Assembly: GCA_963783085.1 (NCBI GenBank) | Contig: CAWAMJ010000006.1 | Location: forward strand, 310,001-374,000 | Direction: 5' to 3' | DNA length: 64,000 nt | Source: CAVYUC01 sp963783085 | GTDB lineage: Bacteria; Bacteroidota; Bacteroidia; Bacteroidales; Prolixibacteraceae | Part shown: positions 9,190 through 18,586 of the stretch, in pieces | Layout of the letters: each line of letters begins with the position of its first letter | How positions within the stretch are numbered: the stretch's first letter is position 1 | Notes under the pieces: generated by a model | The model's database searches: none | What the model was told of the DNA's origin: nothing | The model's input: only the letters and a program-made list of their open reading frames with translations | Made by a program: the position numbers and the translations under genes

Positions 9190-10531
9190 TTATTCTTCGA
9201 AGTAACGTTCGGCAAATTTGATAAAGTACGGCCAGTTAGGGCCGGTTGTATGGCCGCCTTCGTGCTGCCGGAAAGCTACCTCCCCGTCGATGAGTGTTTC
9301 CTGCGGCGGAAATAACATGGTCCGCATGCTTTTTTTACCGAAAAGCTCGTAAACCGGACCGGCCATTGCGCCACCCAGGAACATTCCTTTTGCATCCACC
9401 CACTGTCCTTCCACCGAGGCGGAACCGGAACTGATAAACACCGGACGCGGCGCGCACATTGCAACAAGTTCATGCGCATCAACCGGCAAATCTTCCTGCG
9501 TAAGCGGCCCGGCATATTTAATGAAATTTCCTGCAAACCAGTGATATTCTCCCTGGCTGGCCAGGTTTTCCACCTGTTCGCCAAACACCCGGTGCAGAAT
9601 TTTTGTTCCGCCGGCGCCCGACGAACCGATGAACCCAATGGCAATTCTCGATTCGTATGCCATGGTGACAATAGCCGCTTTTCCGTACCTCGAAAGCCCT
9701 TCAATTCCGATTCGCGTTTCATCCACATCTTTATCGGTTTGAAAATAATCGATAGCCCGGCTGGCGCCCCAGGCCCATGCGCGCAGCGTTCCCCAGTCAT
9801 CCGGTTTCCGCGGCTGGCCTTTATTTACCAGCCCAATAATTCCCTGTCGTAAACCCGCGCCATTATCCGCCTGATAACTTGTCGGTATAATCACCGCATA
9901 TCCCCAGCCTTTCTGAAGCAATTGTTGTTTCCACGTTAATTCGTCCGTGTTCCGATTTCTTCGGAAACCGCGCCGGCCAGTTAAAACCAAATTCCATAAT
10001 TACCGGAACCGGCTTTTCAGCTTTTGCCGGTGTTCCCACCGTTAAATCGATTACAACCTCAATTTCCGGGAAAGATGAATTGTCGGCAACACCTTTCAAC
10101 TGCTTTATTTTTACCGGGAAATCGCCATCCACCGTATCTTTTTCGCTGACTACTTCCCATTTGACAGCAGGAATATTTTCAGGCAACCGGCCGTAAATTT
10201 CGCGGTCGAAAAGTTCTGTTATTTCGGCACGTCGTTTTTCCCATTCCGCAGGATTGGTCACTTTAGAGCCATTGTTAAACACCAGCGGGTCCGGCAAAAA
10301 ATAGGGCTGAACTTTTGCTTCGTCGCTGATAGCAGCGTTTGGCGCATCAGGATTTCCGGATGGCCCCGGGCGAATGGACGAAATGCCCAATTTTTTCATC
10401 ATCAACTGATGATCGGCATAACTGAGTTTGTTGATGCTGTCGCGGTATTGTTGCGAAAACTGTGCAAACAGCGATGTAGCGAAAAAAACCCCGGCGATAA
10501 TAAAAAGTATTGGTTTCGGCATGACTGACAA
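9190..10531 (-). pseudogene. CE15-like glucuronoyl esterase-type hydrolase interrupted by a frameshift
   Basis: Two overlapping minus-strand frames together make one alpha/beta hydrolase. The N-terminal frame (from 10531) begins with a signal peptide (PILFIIAGVFFATSLFAQ) and runs to VPVIMEFGFNWPARFPKKS. The C-terminal frame resumes at about NTDELTWKQQLLQKGWGYAV and ends at 9190. The join must lie in about 9945-9970. In the second frame GIEGLSRYGKAA matches the CE15 nucleophile motif (G-x-S-R-x-G-K), and EGGHTTGPNWPYFIKFAERYF near the C terminus carries the catalytic His. CE15 enzymes cut ester links between glucuronic acid on xylan and lignin alcohols. All catalytic parts are present, so a recent mutation or a sequencing error is as likely as true decay. 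Confidence 0.75.
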
Positions 10532-10545
10532 ATTTTTATTTCAAG

Positions 10546-12489
10546 TTAATCGTTTAATTTTTCAGTTTGAAATGGCGACGCAGGCAATCCTTCCCTGTTG
10601 AAAAGATTGGCATCGCGCGGATTATCAGCCCAGGCATAGCGGATCTGCACCGGATTTTCGATTTCATCATTCCAGACTTCCACTTTATTCCCGACAATTT
10701 TGGCATCGGCCCAAACAAACTTTCCGTTTTCGCCTGCAATTTCAAACCGGCGCAAATCTTCACCATCGTTGCTTGCCAAATCGCTGCCGGTTTCTGAAAA
10801 TGAAAGGATGATTTTATTTCCCAGCTTTTCCGCCGATTGAAAAACCGGACCGGAATAAACAACATCTTCGTGATAAGCCATTTTAAAAGCTCCCAGCGCC
10901 AGCCGATTGCCAACTTCCTTTTTGTTCAGCGGGTGAACATCGTTCCATTCTCCCAAATCGATCGCTACGGCCATGGCAGTATTCGGAACCGACAGCGACT
11001 TAAACTGTTCAAAACGCAATTCCGCCCAGTTGCTTTCGGTGGGCAGGTAATCCACATCCATAAAACTGGCTAATTGCACGTATAAAAACGGAAGATTCGC
11101 GTCGTTCCATTTTTCCCGCCAATCCGAAATCAACGCTTTCATTAATTCAAAATAGCCATCCGGATTGCCTGTGTTCGACTCGCCCTGGTACCACAAAATC
11201 CCTTTGATTTTTTGATTGATAAGCGGTGCAATCATGGCATTGTACAATGCCGTTGGCTGGTTTTGTGCTGAAAACTGCGGGCGGTTAAAACCAGTGGGTT
11301 CGAATACTTCGCCAACCCGGTACTGCCATGTTCCTTTCAAATCGATTTCCTGGTTATTAGCCGACAGAAAATAAGGTTTATCCGGAACAAAGCCACCTTT
11401 TCCGGCATAATTGATTACCCGGACAACAATCCGGTTTTTACCGGGTTTTAAAATACCTGCCGGAATTTCATACCTTCTTGGCGGATACTGATAGGTAATA
11501 TTTCCCACTTTTTCGCCATTGATGTAAACCACGTCGGCATCCACAATTCTTCCCATAAAAAGTTTTGCCGGAATGCCCGTCATCGATTCCGGAACTTCAA
11601 TTTCCTTCCGGTACCAAACCACGCCGTTCAAATCTTTTACACCCTGGTCTTCCCAATATCCGGGAATGTTGATGTTGTGCCATCTTTTCGGGATGTAAGA
11701 TTCTTCGAACCATTTTGGATTTTCGAGCATGCCTTCATCCGCCGAAGCTTTCCTGTGGGGCGGAGAATTCGTTTTTTTGACGGAATCGACGAAAGCAGCA
11801 TTTTTGTTTTGTTCGATTGTTTGCAAAATCTCCGGGAATTCCTGAAAACCATCTTCGCTGATCCAGGCTTCGATGGGTGTGCCGCCAACACTTGAATTGA
11901 TGAGTCCGATTGGGATTCCGTATTTTTCATACACTTTCCTGGCAAAGAAATAAGCCACGGCTGAAAAACCCAACACATCTTCGGAATTGGCTTCTTTCCA
12001 GGTTCCCGATGGCAAATCTTTCTGAGGTTCTTCCAAATTGGTTAATGTCGGAATAAAAAAGTGCCTGATTTCAGTATAATCTGCAGTTGCAATTTCATCC
12101 GGGTACCGCTCTTTTACACGTTCCATGGGCAACACCATGTTCGATTGGCCGGAGCACAACCAAACATCCCCGAAAAGAACATTGGAGATTTTAATTTCAT
12201 TGTCGCCCTGAAAAATCATTTCAAACGGACCGCCCGCTTTTTGAGCCGGCAAATCGATTTCCCATTTTCCATCGTTGTTTGTTTTGCTCCTGTATTTTTT
12301 ACCGTTGAAAACCAGTGTCACTTTTTCGCCCGGCGAGGCCCAACCGGTGATTGTTAAATCAGTATTGCGCTGTAAAACAATACCGTCGCTCATTATGGCA
12401 GGTAGTTTTATTTCAGCGGAAGCAATGTTTATGATGAGAATCAGGATTACAAAAAGGGTGAATTTGCCTGCTGTCTTTTCAAAGGTCAT
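10546..12489 (-). CDS. Sialate O-acetylesterase-like SGNH esterase (CE20-type) with inserted jelly-roll domain
   Basis: 647 residues with a signal peptide (FTLFVILILIINIASA-EI). An N-terminal Ig-like part (MSDGIVLQRNTDLTITGWASPGE) leads to the SGNH block GDVWLCSGQSNM with nucleophile Ser116. A second block, GILWYQGESN, lies near residue 435, and EWNDVHPLNKKEVG carries the likely catalytic Asp/His. Between the two SASA halves sits a galactose-binding-like beta sandwich (IPGYWEDQGVKDLNGVVWYR onward), as in many Bacteroidota sialate esterase homologues. It removes O-acetyl groups, here probably from a hemicellulose rather than sialic acid given the neighbours. It lies 14 bp upstream of the CE15-like gene on the same strand. 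Confidence 0.85.
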   Translation of the reverse strand: MTFEKTAGKFTLFVILILIINIASAEIKLPAIMSDGIVLQRNTDLTITGWASPGEKVTLVFNGKKYRSKTNNDGKWEIDLPAQKAGGPFEMIFQGDNEIKISNVLFGDVWLCSGQSNMVLPMERVKERYPDEIATADYTEIRHFFIPTLTNLEEPQKDLPSGTWKEANSEDVLGFSAVAYFFARKVYEKYGIPIGLINSSVGGTPIEAWISEDGFQEFPEILQTIEQNKNAAFVDSVKKTNSPPHRKASADEGMLENPKWFEESYIPKRWHNINIPGYWEDQGVKDLNGVVWYRKEIEVPESMTGIPAKLFMGRIVDADVVYINGEKVGNITYQYPPRRYEIPAGILKPGKNRIVVRVINYAGKGGFVPDKPYFLSANNQEIDLKGTWQYRVGEVFEPTGFNRPQFSAQNQPTALYNAMIAPLINQKIKGILWYQGESNTGNPDGYFELMKALISDWREKWNDANLPFLYVQLASFMDVDYLPTESNWAELRFEQFKSLSVPNTAMAVAIDLGEWNDVHPLNKKEVGNRLALGAFKMAYHEDVVYSGPVFQSAEKLGNKIILSFSETGSDLASNDGEDLRRFEIAGENGKFVWADAKIVGNKVEVWNDEIENPVQIRYAWADNPRDANLFNREGLPASPFQTEKLND

Positions 12490-12664
12490 ATCGAATTAAT
12501 TTTGGATTCAAGCTAATTACGGTGCAAGTTAAAACTTTTTAAATTGAAATTTTTGGACGCAGCCAACTCACTTCTGAAGTATTCAACCAATGAAAATTTT
12601 TTATTCAAAAAGTTGAAAAGAAAGCATAACTTTAACTGGTGAACAATCTTTACCTAAAATAAAC
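12490..12664. promoter_or_regulatory. Divergent promoter region between esterase and sulfatase genes
   Basis: 175 bp of AT-rich sequence separates the leftward sialate esterase-like gene from the rightward sulfatase gene, so promoters for both must lie here or upstream. TAACTTTA near 12628 resembles the Bacteroidota -7 element TAnnTTTG. I could not pair it with a well-spaced -33 TTTG, so exact promoter positions are not claimed. Confidence 0.35.
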
Positions 12665-14233
12665 ATGATGAGAGCACGTCGTAAAAGTTTTTCGCTTTTC
12701 CTGTTTTTAGTTGTTTTGACGGTTTTAATTCATGGTTGCAGTCAGAACCAAAAAATGGAAAATCGCGAATCGGAAAAGCCAAATATCATTTTTATTCTTG
12801 CCGATGATTTAGGTTATGGAGAACTCGGTTGTTACGGCCAAAAATTAATAGAAACGCCAAACATCGACCGGCTGGCAGAAAACGGGATGAGATTCACGCA
12901 GCATTACGCGGGCGCTCCGGTGTGTGCGCCTTCGCGATGTGTTTTATTAACCGGCAAACATACTGGCCATGCCGATGTTCGCGGGAATGATGAATGGGGC
13001 GAACGTGGCGATGTGTGGAATTACCTGGCGATGGAAGCCGATTCCACCCTCGAAGGTCAGCAGCCTATGGCAACCGATACAAAAACAATTGGAAACTATT
13101 TGCAAAAAGCCGGCTACAGAACCGGAATGATTGGGAAATGGGGCCTCGGCGCGCCCCAAACACAAAGTATTCCCACAAAAAAAGGTTTTGATTTTTTCTT
13201 TGGCTACAATTGTCAGCGGCAAGCCCACACCTATTATCCGCTGCATTTGTACAAAAACAGTCATCGCATTTACCTGAATAACGATACTGTTGCGCCGCAT
13301 TCAAAACTACCCGAAGGCGCAGATCCCTACAATCCGGAAAGCTATTCAATGTTCAACCTGAATGACTATTCACCAGCTTTAATGTACGACCAGATGATTC
13401 GGTTTATCGACGAGAATAAAAACCAGCCGTTTTTTATGTATTGGGCAACAACGATTCCACATGCACCTCTTCAGGCGCCGCAAAAGTGGGTGGATTATTA
13501 CGTCACAAAATTTGGTCAGGAAGAGCCTTATTTAGGAGAAAACAACTATTTCCCGCAGCGATATCCACATGCTGGTTATGCGGCGATGGTTTCGTACCTC
13601 GACTGGCAGGTGGGGCAGCTTGTTCAGCATTTGAAAGAACTGGGAATCTATGATAACACGCTCATCATGTTTACTTCGGATAATGGTCCCACATACAATG
13701 GCGGAACAGATTCGCCCTGGTTCAACAGCGGCGGCCTTTTTAAAAGTGAACAAGGCTGGGGAAAAGGTTTTGTACACGAAGCCGGTATTCGTGAACCTTT
13801 TATTGCTGCGTGGCCGGACGTAATAAAACCCGGAACACAGTCGGATCACCTCTCGGCATTTTGGGACGTTTTACCTACGCTATGCGATATTGCCGGTACA
13901 CCAATTCCTGAAAACACGGATGGAATCAGCTTTTTACCCACGCTAAAAGGCGAAGGGCAGCCGGAACATGAATTACTGTACTGGGAATTTCCGGGGAACG
14001 GCGGCCAGCAGGCAGTGCGGTTTGGGAAATGGAAAGCCATGCGAAAAGACATTAAGAAAGGAAATATGAAGATTCAGCTTTTCAACCTCGAGAACGATCC
14101 GCAGGAGCAAAAAAATGTAGCCGCGGAATACCCGGAGCTGGTGGAAAAAGCAGAGAAAATCATGAGAGAAGAACATGAGACACCTGAAAATGATCAGTTC
14201 AGGATTAATCAACTGGAAGAAGTACAGCAATAA
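12665..14233 (+). CDS. Lipoprotein sulfatase, formylglycine Cys type (S1 family)
   Basis: 522 residues with a lipoprotein signal ending VLIHGC (Cys25). PNIIFILADDLGYGELGCYG gives the metal-binding Asp pair. VCAPSRCVLLTG is the sulfatase signature C-x-P-S-R-x-x-x-x-T-G, with Cys87 converted to formylglycine; the Cys form relies on an anaerobic sulfatase-maturing enzyme, not seen here. TSDNGPTYNGG supplies the second metal-binding Asp-Asn pair and IGKWGLGAP the conserved Lys. It cleaves sulfate esters from a glycan at the cell surface or in the periplasm. It is the only plus-strand gene in the carbohydrate block. The substrate is unknown. Confidence 0.9.
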   Translation: MMRARRKSFSLFLFLVVLTVLIHGCSQNQKMENRESEKPNIIFILADDLGYGELGCYGQKLIETPNIDRLAENGMRFTQHYAGAPVCAPSRCVLLTGKHTGHADVRGNDEWGERGDVWNYLAMEADSTLEGQQPMATDTKTIGNYLQKAGYRTGMIGKWGLGAPQTQSIPTKKGFDFFFGYNCQRQAHTYYPLHLYKNSHRIYLNNDTVAPHSKLPEGADPYNPESYSMFNLNDYSPALMYDQMIRFIDENKNQPFFMYWATTIPHAPLQAPQKWVDYYVTKFGQEEPYLGENNYFPQRYPHAGYAAMVSYLDWQVGQLVQHLKELGIYDNTLIMFTSDNGPTYNGGTDSPWFNSGGLFKSEQGWGKGFVHEAGIREPFIAAWPDVIKPGTQSDHLSAFWDVLPTLCDIAGTPIPENTDGISFLPTLKGEGQPEHELLYWEFPGNGGQQAVRFGKWKAMRKDIKKGNMKIQLFNLENDPQEQKNVAAEYPELVEKAEKIMREEHETPENDQFRINQLEEVQQ

Positions 14234-14355
14234 AACCGGTGATTGAGTTATCTGTCCACGAACCAGATCCGGATGAAACCAAAAATATTGCCGGCGATCA
14301 TCCTGAAATTGTCAACAGCTTGATACCGTTGTGGGATTGTATAAATAACAAAAAT

Positions 14356-15720
14356 TTATAGTTTTATAAACCTCACCCAGTCAACTTCCACGGGATTATC
14401 GCTTTTCGAAACGACTACCAAATTGTAGGTTCCACGTTTGATTTTGGAAACCGGCGCTTCAACAATTTTCCAACCGGAATTTTCCGGAATTTCTATTTCT
14501 GAAAGCAATGGACCGCTGGCGTTGTCGAGCCGAATTTGTACTATTCCACCATTTTCTGATTTGGCATTCAACTGAATGGTTCTTGGGTTTTTACCTGAAA
14601 ATTCAACGGAATTGTATTGAATCCATGCGCCGCTTTGGTCGAAGATTGTCTTCCATCCTTTAAATGTATCCGTTGAATCGAGCAAATCAATTTCTGAACC
14701 TTCGGCACTTTTTTGGCTGTACCGGTCAATTTGAATCTTGGCTGATGCCTCGGTTAAACCAACACCCCGTAATGTGGGGATTACCTTTTGAATGGTACCG
14801 TCCGCTTTGAAGAATAAACTGTCTGCCCGGATTGAACGGTTCTTGTCGAAAGTTGGTGAATAATCGTTATGATGATAAAACAGGTACCACTGGTTGTTGT
14901 ATTCAATAATCGAATGGTGATTTGTCCAGCAGCCGGTTGGCGATTCATCCATAATTACACCTGCAAATTTAAACGGGCCAAGCGGATTGTCACCGGTGGC
15001 ATATTCAAGTCGTTCGGTTTTGTTTTCAACGTGCGGATATGTCATATAATAAATGCCGTTTCGTTCAAAAAGATATGGTCCTTCTTTCAGACCTTTTTCC
15101 GGCAGTTCTTTTACAATTTGCGGTTCGGAATCCAGTTCCAGCATGTTTTCCTTCAGTCGGGCGACAAAAATATTTCCCAGCGACCAGTATAAATAAGCTT
15201 GCCCGTCATTATCGATAAATAAATTGGGGTCGATTCCATGAACACCTTCAATATTATTTGGTTGCGGGGTGTACGGACCTTCTGGTTTACAGGCAACTGC
15301 AACGCCAATGCCAAACCCTTTTCTTCCATTCGGTCCGGTGACTTTTGTGTTTGCCGGAAAATAAAAATAGTACTTACCGTTTCGTTCAATGCAATCGGGA
15401 GCCCACATGCTGTAAGTGGTGGAATCCACCCAATCTGCATCGTACTGGCTCACAATCACCCCATGGTCTGTCCAGCCGGTCAGGTTTTCCGAGGAAAAGA
15501 CGTGGTAATCTTCCATACAAAACCAGTTTTCCCGCAGGTTTTTATTGGGTGGAGTCGGAATATCATGCGACGGGAAAATATATACTTTACCATTAAAAAC
15601 CCTCGCTGTCGGATCAGCCGTAAACTGGTCACGGATTAATGGGTTTTGTGCAGATGCATTAGTTAATACAAATACAATCAGGTTTATTATCAGCAGAAAT
15701 CGAAAATGGTTGTTTTTCAT
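14356..15720 (-). CDS. GH43 glycosidase with C-terminal CBM6-like domain
   Basis: 454 residues from the ATG at 15720. The frame is open to 15771, but the inner start gives a clear signal peptide (FRFLLIINLIVFVLTNASA) and avoids overlapping the upstream gene. NPLIRDQFTADPTARVFNGK carries the GH43 general-base Asp. APDCIERNGKYYFYFPA, GIDPNLFIDNDGQAYLYWS and LKEGPYLFERNGIYYMTYP (acid Glu) are typical blades of the five-bladed propeller. The last 130 residues (WIQYNSVEFSGKNPRTIQLN ... VDWVRFIKL) form a beta sandwich of CBM6 type. It probably acts as an arabinofuranosidase or xylosidase on arabinoxylan. It is the last gene of a leftward run that starts at 25008. Confidence 0.87.
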   Translation of the reverse strand: MKNNHFRFLLIINLIVFVLTNASAQNPLIRDQFTADPTARVFNGKVYIFPSHDIPTPPNKNLRENWFCMEDYHVFSSENLTGWTDHGVIVSQYDADWVDSTTYSMWAPDCIERNGKYYFYFPANTKVTGPNGRKGFGIGVAVACKPEGPYTPQPNNIEGVHGIDPNLFIDNDGQAYLYWSLGNIFVARLKENMLELDSEPQIVKELPEKGLKEGPYLFERNGIYYMTYPHVENKTERLEYATGDNPLGPFKFAGVIMDESPTGCWTNHHSIIEYNNQWYLFYHHNDYSPTFDKNRSIRADSLFFKADGTIQKVIPTLRGVGLTEASAKIQIDRYSQKSAEGSEIDLLDSTDTFKGWKTIFDQSGAWIQYNSVEFSGKNPRTIQLNAKSENGGIVQIRLDNASGPLLSEIEIPENSGWKIVEAPVSKIKRGTYNLVVVSKSDNPVEVDWVRFIKL

Positions 15721-15757
15721 CGGTTTGATAATTTTTTCATCAGTTAATATATGAATG

Positions 15758-17326
15758 TTATTCAGAAGCATAGTCTACCCTGAACCAGTCAAAGTCGACA
15801 TATCCGCCGGGTTCTTTTGTTGCATAATTGAATAATGCGAACCGGTAGCCCATGAAATGGGGCAGCGTGTATTCCATTTTCAAAGTGGAACCGATGGAAT
15901 TCCAGTTGTTTTCGTCGAAACTGTACAAGAAACCGGCTGTATCTGTCCGTTTTCTGAAATCACATTTCGTTTTTAAATAAACCATTTCCTGTGTCATTGG
16001 AATCTTTTCGATCTCAACGGGTTTTCCGGATTCGGTGCTGACCATTATAATTGATTTTGCCCCATTTTCAAATTTAACTCCGACCTGGCCATATTTCTCC
16101 TGCAACAGCGCAAGGCCGGCAAAATCACCTTCTTTCATGTTTGAAACATCAATAGCGACCGAACCGACGCATCCCGTCCCAAAAGTACGTTGAGTCAGTG
16201 TGTTTCGGGCCATTACAAATGATGTATCAATGCGTTTAGTCGTCAGTCGCAGAAATCCTTTTCGTTCTGTTACCGACCAGGAATGATTATCCGGATTGTG
16301 GTTCCATTGCCAAACAAGGGGAAGCGCAGGTTCTCCAATTTGCCGGTCAAATTCATCAGAAGCCACAATGCCGGGAATTAAACTTTTATTAGCCGGCAGA
16401 TTTTCCAGCACTTCGGGAACTTTTCTGTCTTCTCCCAAAACCGGCCAGTCGTTTGTCCATTTTACAGGAACGAGATAAGGAATTCGGCCCACTGCGCCAT
16501 GATCCTGAAACAAATAAGCAAACCACTTTCCTTCCGGAGTGTCGATGAGGCCTCCCTGGGCTACGCCTTTATCCTGCAAAGCGACCCGACCTTCATACGG
16601 GCCGGTAATTTTATCCGCCCGGTGAATAAGTACTGTTCGCATCCCATCCTGCGGCCATACAATGTTAAACAGGAAATATTTGCCGTTCACTTTAAAAAGC
16701 TGTGAACCTTCGGCGCCAAGCATTATTCTGTTTCCAGCGGGTACGCTTGCATTTTCAATAAGAACCTTTTGAGTTTCCTCATTTATTCCGGAGAGGTCAT
16801 TTTTTAATTCGGCAATAAACAGTTTACCGTTCCCCCAAATCATGTAAATGCGGCCATCGTCATCGAAAAACAGAGAATTGTCGTGCAGGGCAGGGTGGAA
16901 GGAAATTCTTTTCCAGGAGCCTTTTTCAATATCGTCAGTGGAATAGATATAAGTTTTTCCGGTTGTCTGGGCGAATGTGGAAACATAGTAAATTCCATCG
17001 TGGTAGCGTAAGCTGCTGGCCCACGAACCTCGTCCGTATGAACTTTTCCCGTTTTCGAGATTCAGCGCATCAACATTTGCCAGCGTATCGTAAGCATAAT
17101 TTACAATTTGCCAGTTGACCAAATCGTTTGATTTCATTATCGGTACTCCCGGGCTCATGTGCATTGTGGTGCTGCTCATGTAATAATTGTTGCCTACCCG
17201 AATCATCGACAAGTCGGGAACATCGGCAAATATAATCGGGTTACGGGCAGATTTTGAACTATCCTGCGCCTGTAGAAACATCCCTGAACCAAAGGTCAAC
17301 GCAAACAAAATTATGAGATTCTTCAT
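15758..17326 (-). CDS. GH43 glycosidase with C-terminal LamG/DUF1349-like domain
   Basis: 522 residues from the ATG at 17326, chosen because the signal peptide MKNLIILFALTFGSGMFLQA follows directly; starts at 17347 and 17410 are also in frame. NPIIFADVPDLSMIRVGNNY carries the base Asp, YHDGIYYVSTFAQTTGK and LFFDDDGRIYMIWGNGK are GH43 blades, and GAEGSQLFKVNGKYFLF carries the acid Glu. From about residue 335 a concanavalin-like sandwich follows (LPLVWQWNHNPDNHSW ... YVDFDWFRVDYASE). This layout matches the GH43_12-type beta-xylosidase/arabinofuranosidase group. It precedes the CBM6-bearing GH43 gene by 37 bp. Confidence 0.87.
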   Translation of the reverse strand: MKNLIILFALTFGSGMFLQAQDSSKSARNPIIFADVPDLSMIRVGNNYYMSSTTMHMSPGVPIMKSNDLVNWQIVNYAYDTLANVDALNLENGKSSYGRGSWASSLRYHDGIYYVSTFAQTTGKTYIYSTDDIEKGSWKRISFHPALHDNSLFFDDDGRIYMIWGNGKLFIAELKNDLSGINEETQKVLIENASVPAGNRIMLGAEGSQLFKVNGKYFLFNIVWPQDGMRTVLIHRADKITGPYEGRVALQDKGVAQGGLIDTPEGKWFAYLFQDHGAVGRIPYLVPVKWTNDWPVLGEDRKVPEVLENLPANKSLIPGIVASDEFDRQIGEPALPLVWQWNHNPDNHSWSVTERKGFLRLTTKRIDTSFVMARNTLTQRTFGTGCVGSVAIDVSNMKEGDFAGLALLQEKYGQVGVKFENGAKSIIMVSTESGKPVEIEKIPMTQEMVYLKTKCDFRKRTDTAGFLYSFDENNWNSIGSTLKMEYTLPHFMGYRFALFNYATKEPGGYVDFDWFRVDYASE

Positions 17327-17381
17327 TTTGTAAATATTAATTTTCATGGGAAACCTTAAAAAGAGGAGTATGAAAATTTTT

Positions 17382-18527
17382 TTACTTAAAGATTTGTGGT
17401 GCAAATTCATTGAGGGCTCTGCGCCAGGTCAGCCATTCATGGGCAGTTCCCTGCGATTCATGAAAAACAATATTTTTGATTCCATGACTCTTCAGCGTTT
17501 CAACAAGTTCCTTTGGATTTCGTTCTTCCGTTCCGGTACTGATGAAAAACAGTTTTATCTGGTTGTTGAATTCATCTGCATTTTTAAATAAACCATTGAA
17601 AGCATTTTCTATTTTATCGTCACCGCGCACAAACAATCCGCTGAAGGTACCCATCCATCCAAATTTGTCCATGTTGCCGGAAACAGTTAAACAGGTTTGA
17701 AACCCTCCTCTTGACAACCCTGCCATTGCCCTGTGTTCTTTGTCAGTATAGGTTCGGAATGTTTTGTCAATAAAAGGGATGAGATTTTTTGCATAGATTT
17801 CTGAAATATCACCCGAAGCCTCCCGGATATCCGGATTGGTTTTAACATCGCCACTTGGCATCACCACAATCATTGGCACAGCTTTTCCTGAAGCAATCAA
17901 ATCATCCATAATATTTGCCATATGCCCCTGAACGGACCAGCCGTTTTCGTCTTCACCCCAGCCATGCACAAGGTAAAGAACCGGATACTTTTTATCAGAA
18001 TTCTGTTCATATTCTGCAGGAACATAAACATTGATATGACGTTCCAAACCGTTAATGTCCGACCAGTATTGAATGGAACGGATATGCCCATGGGGAATGC
18101 TGTTGTTGAACCGGTAATAATCACCCTCTGGTCCTTCCGGTATTTCTATACCTGAATTTTCCCAGTTGCTGCCAAAAAAAGCTTCGCTGTTACGGTCCAT
18201 TACAGTTGCCCCGTTTATTTTGATTCCGTAATAGTGAAACCCAACTACCAGTGGTTCAGTGGTTATCCACCAAACCCCGTTTTCATCTTTTTTCATATCG
18301 TGTACTCCTCCCAGGTTCAATTGTACAGAGTCAGCATCGGGAGCTGCAACTCTGAAAATTGCCCGGCGTGTTTCTGCATTTACTCCCGGATATGTGGAAA
18401 TGAATGTGTTTGTTGAAGCCGGTTTAAAACCTTCAGGAAGTGGCTCGATTTCCGGCATTCTGTTAAACTGGGCTGATGCAATTCCGCAAAAAAGAATTGC
18501 TGCTAAAGCAAATGTTACTTTTTTCAT
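17382..18527 (-). CDS. CE1 esterase with N-terminal CBM48-like domain
   Basis: 381 residues with a signal peptide (KKVTFALAAILFCGIASA-QF). Residues 40-125 form an E-set/CBM48-like sandwich (RAIFRVAAPDADSVQLNLGG, VVGFHYYGIKING). The alpha/beta hydrolase domain follows: YPVLYLVHGWGEDENGW (oxyanion region), AMAGLSRGGFQTC with the G-x-S-x-G nucleophile, and GTAHEWLTWRRALNEFAPQIF with the catalytic His. Bacteroidota enzymes of this architecture are acetyl-xylan or feruloyl esterases. It lies 55 bp upstream of the GH43 gene, consistent with one transcript. Confidence 0.87.
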   Translation of the reverse strand: MKKVTFALAAILFCGIASAQFNRMPEIEPLPEGFKPASTNTFISTYPGVNAETRRAIFRVAAPDADSVQLNLGGVHDMKKDENGVWWITTEPLVVGFHYYGIKINGATVMDRNSEAFFGSNWENSGIEIPEGPEGDYYRFNNSIPHGHIRSIQYWSDINGLERHINVYVPAEYEQNSDKKYPVLYLVHGWGEDENGWSVQGHMANIMDDLIASGKAVPMIVVMPSGDVKTNPDIREASGDISEIYAKNLIPFIDKTFRTYTDKEHRAMAGLSRGGFQTCLTVSGNMDKFGWMGTFSGLFVRGDDKIENAFNGLFKNADEFNNQIKLFFISTGTEERNPKELVETLKSHGIKNIVFHESQGTAHEWLTWRRALNEFAPQIFK

Positions 18528-18586
18528 GAGTCGTTGTTGTTAGTTAAACTGTATTTAATATCATTTAACAAGTTATGAAAGAAGAT

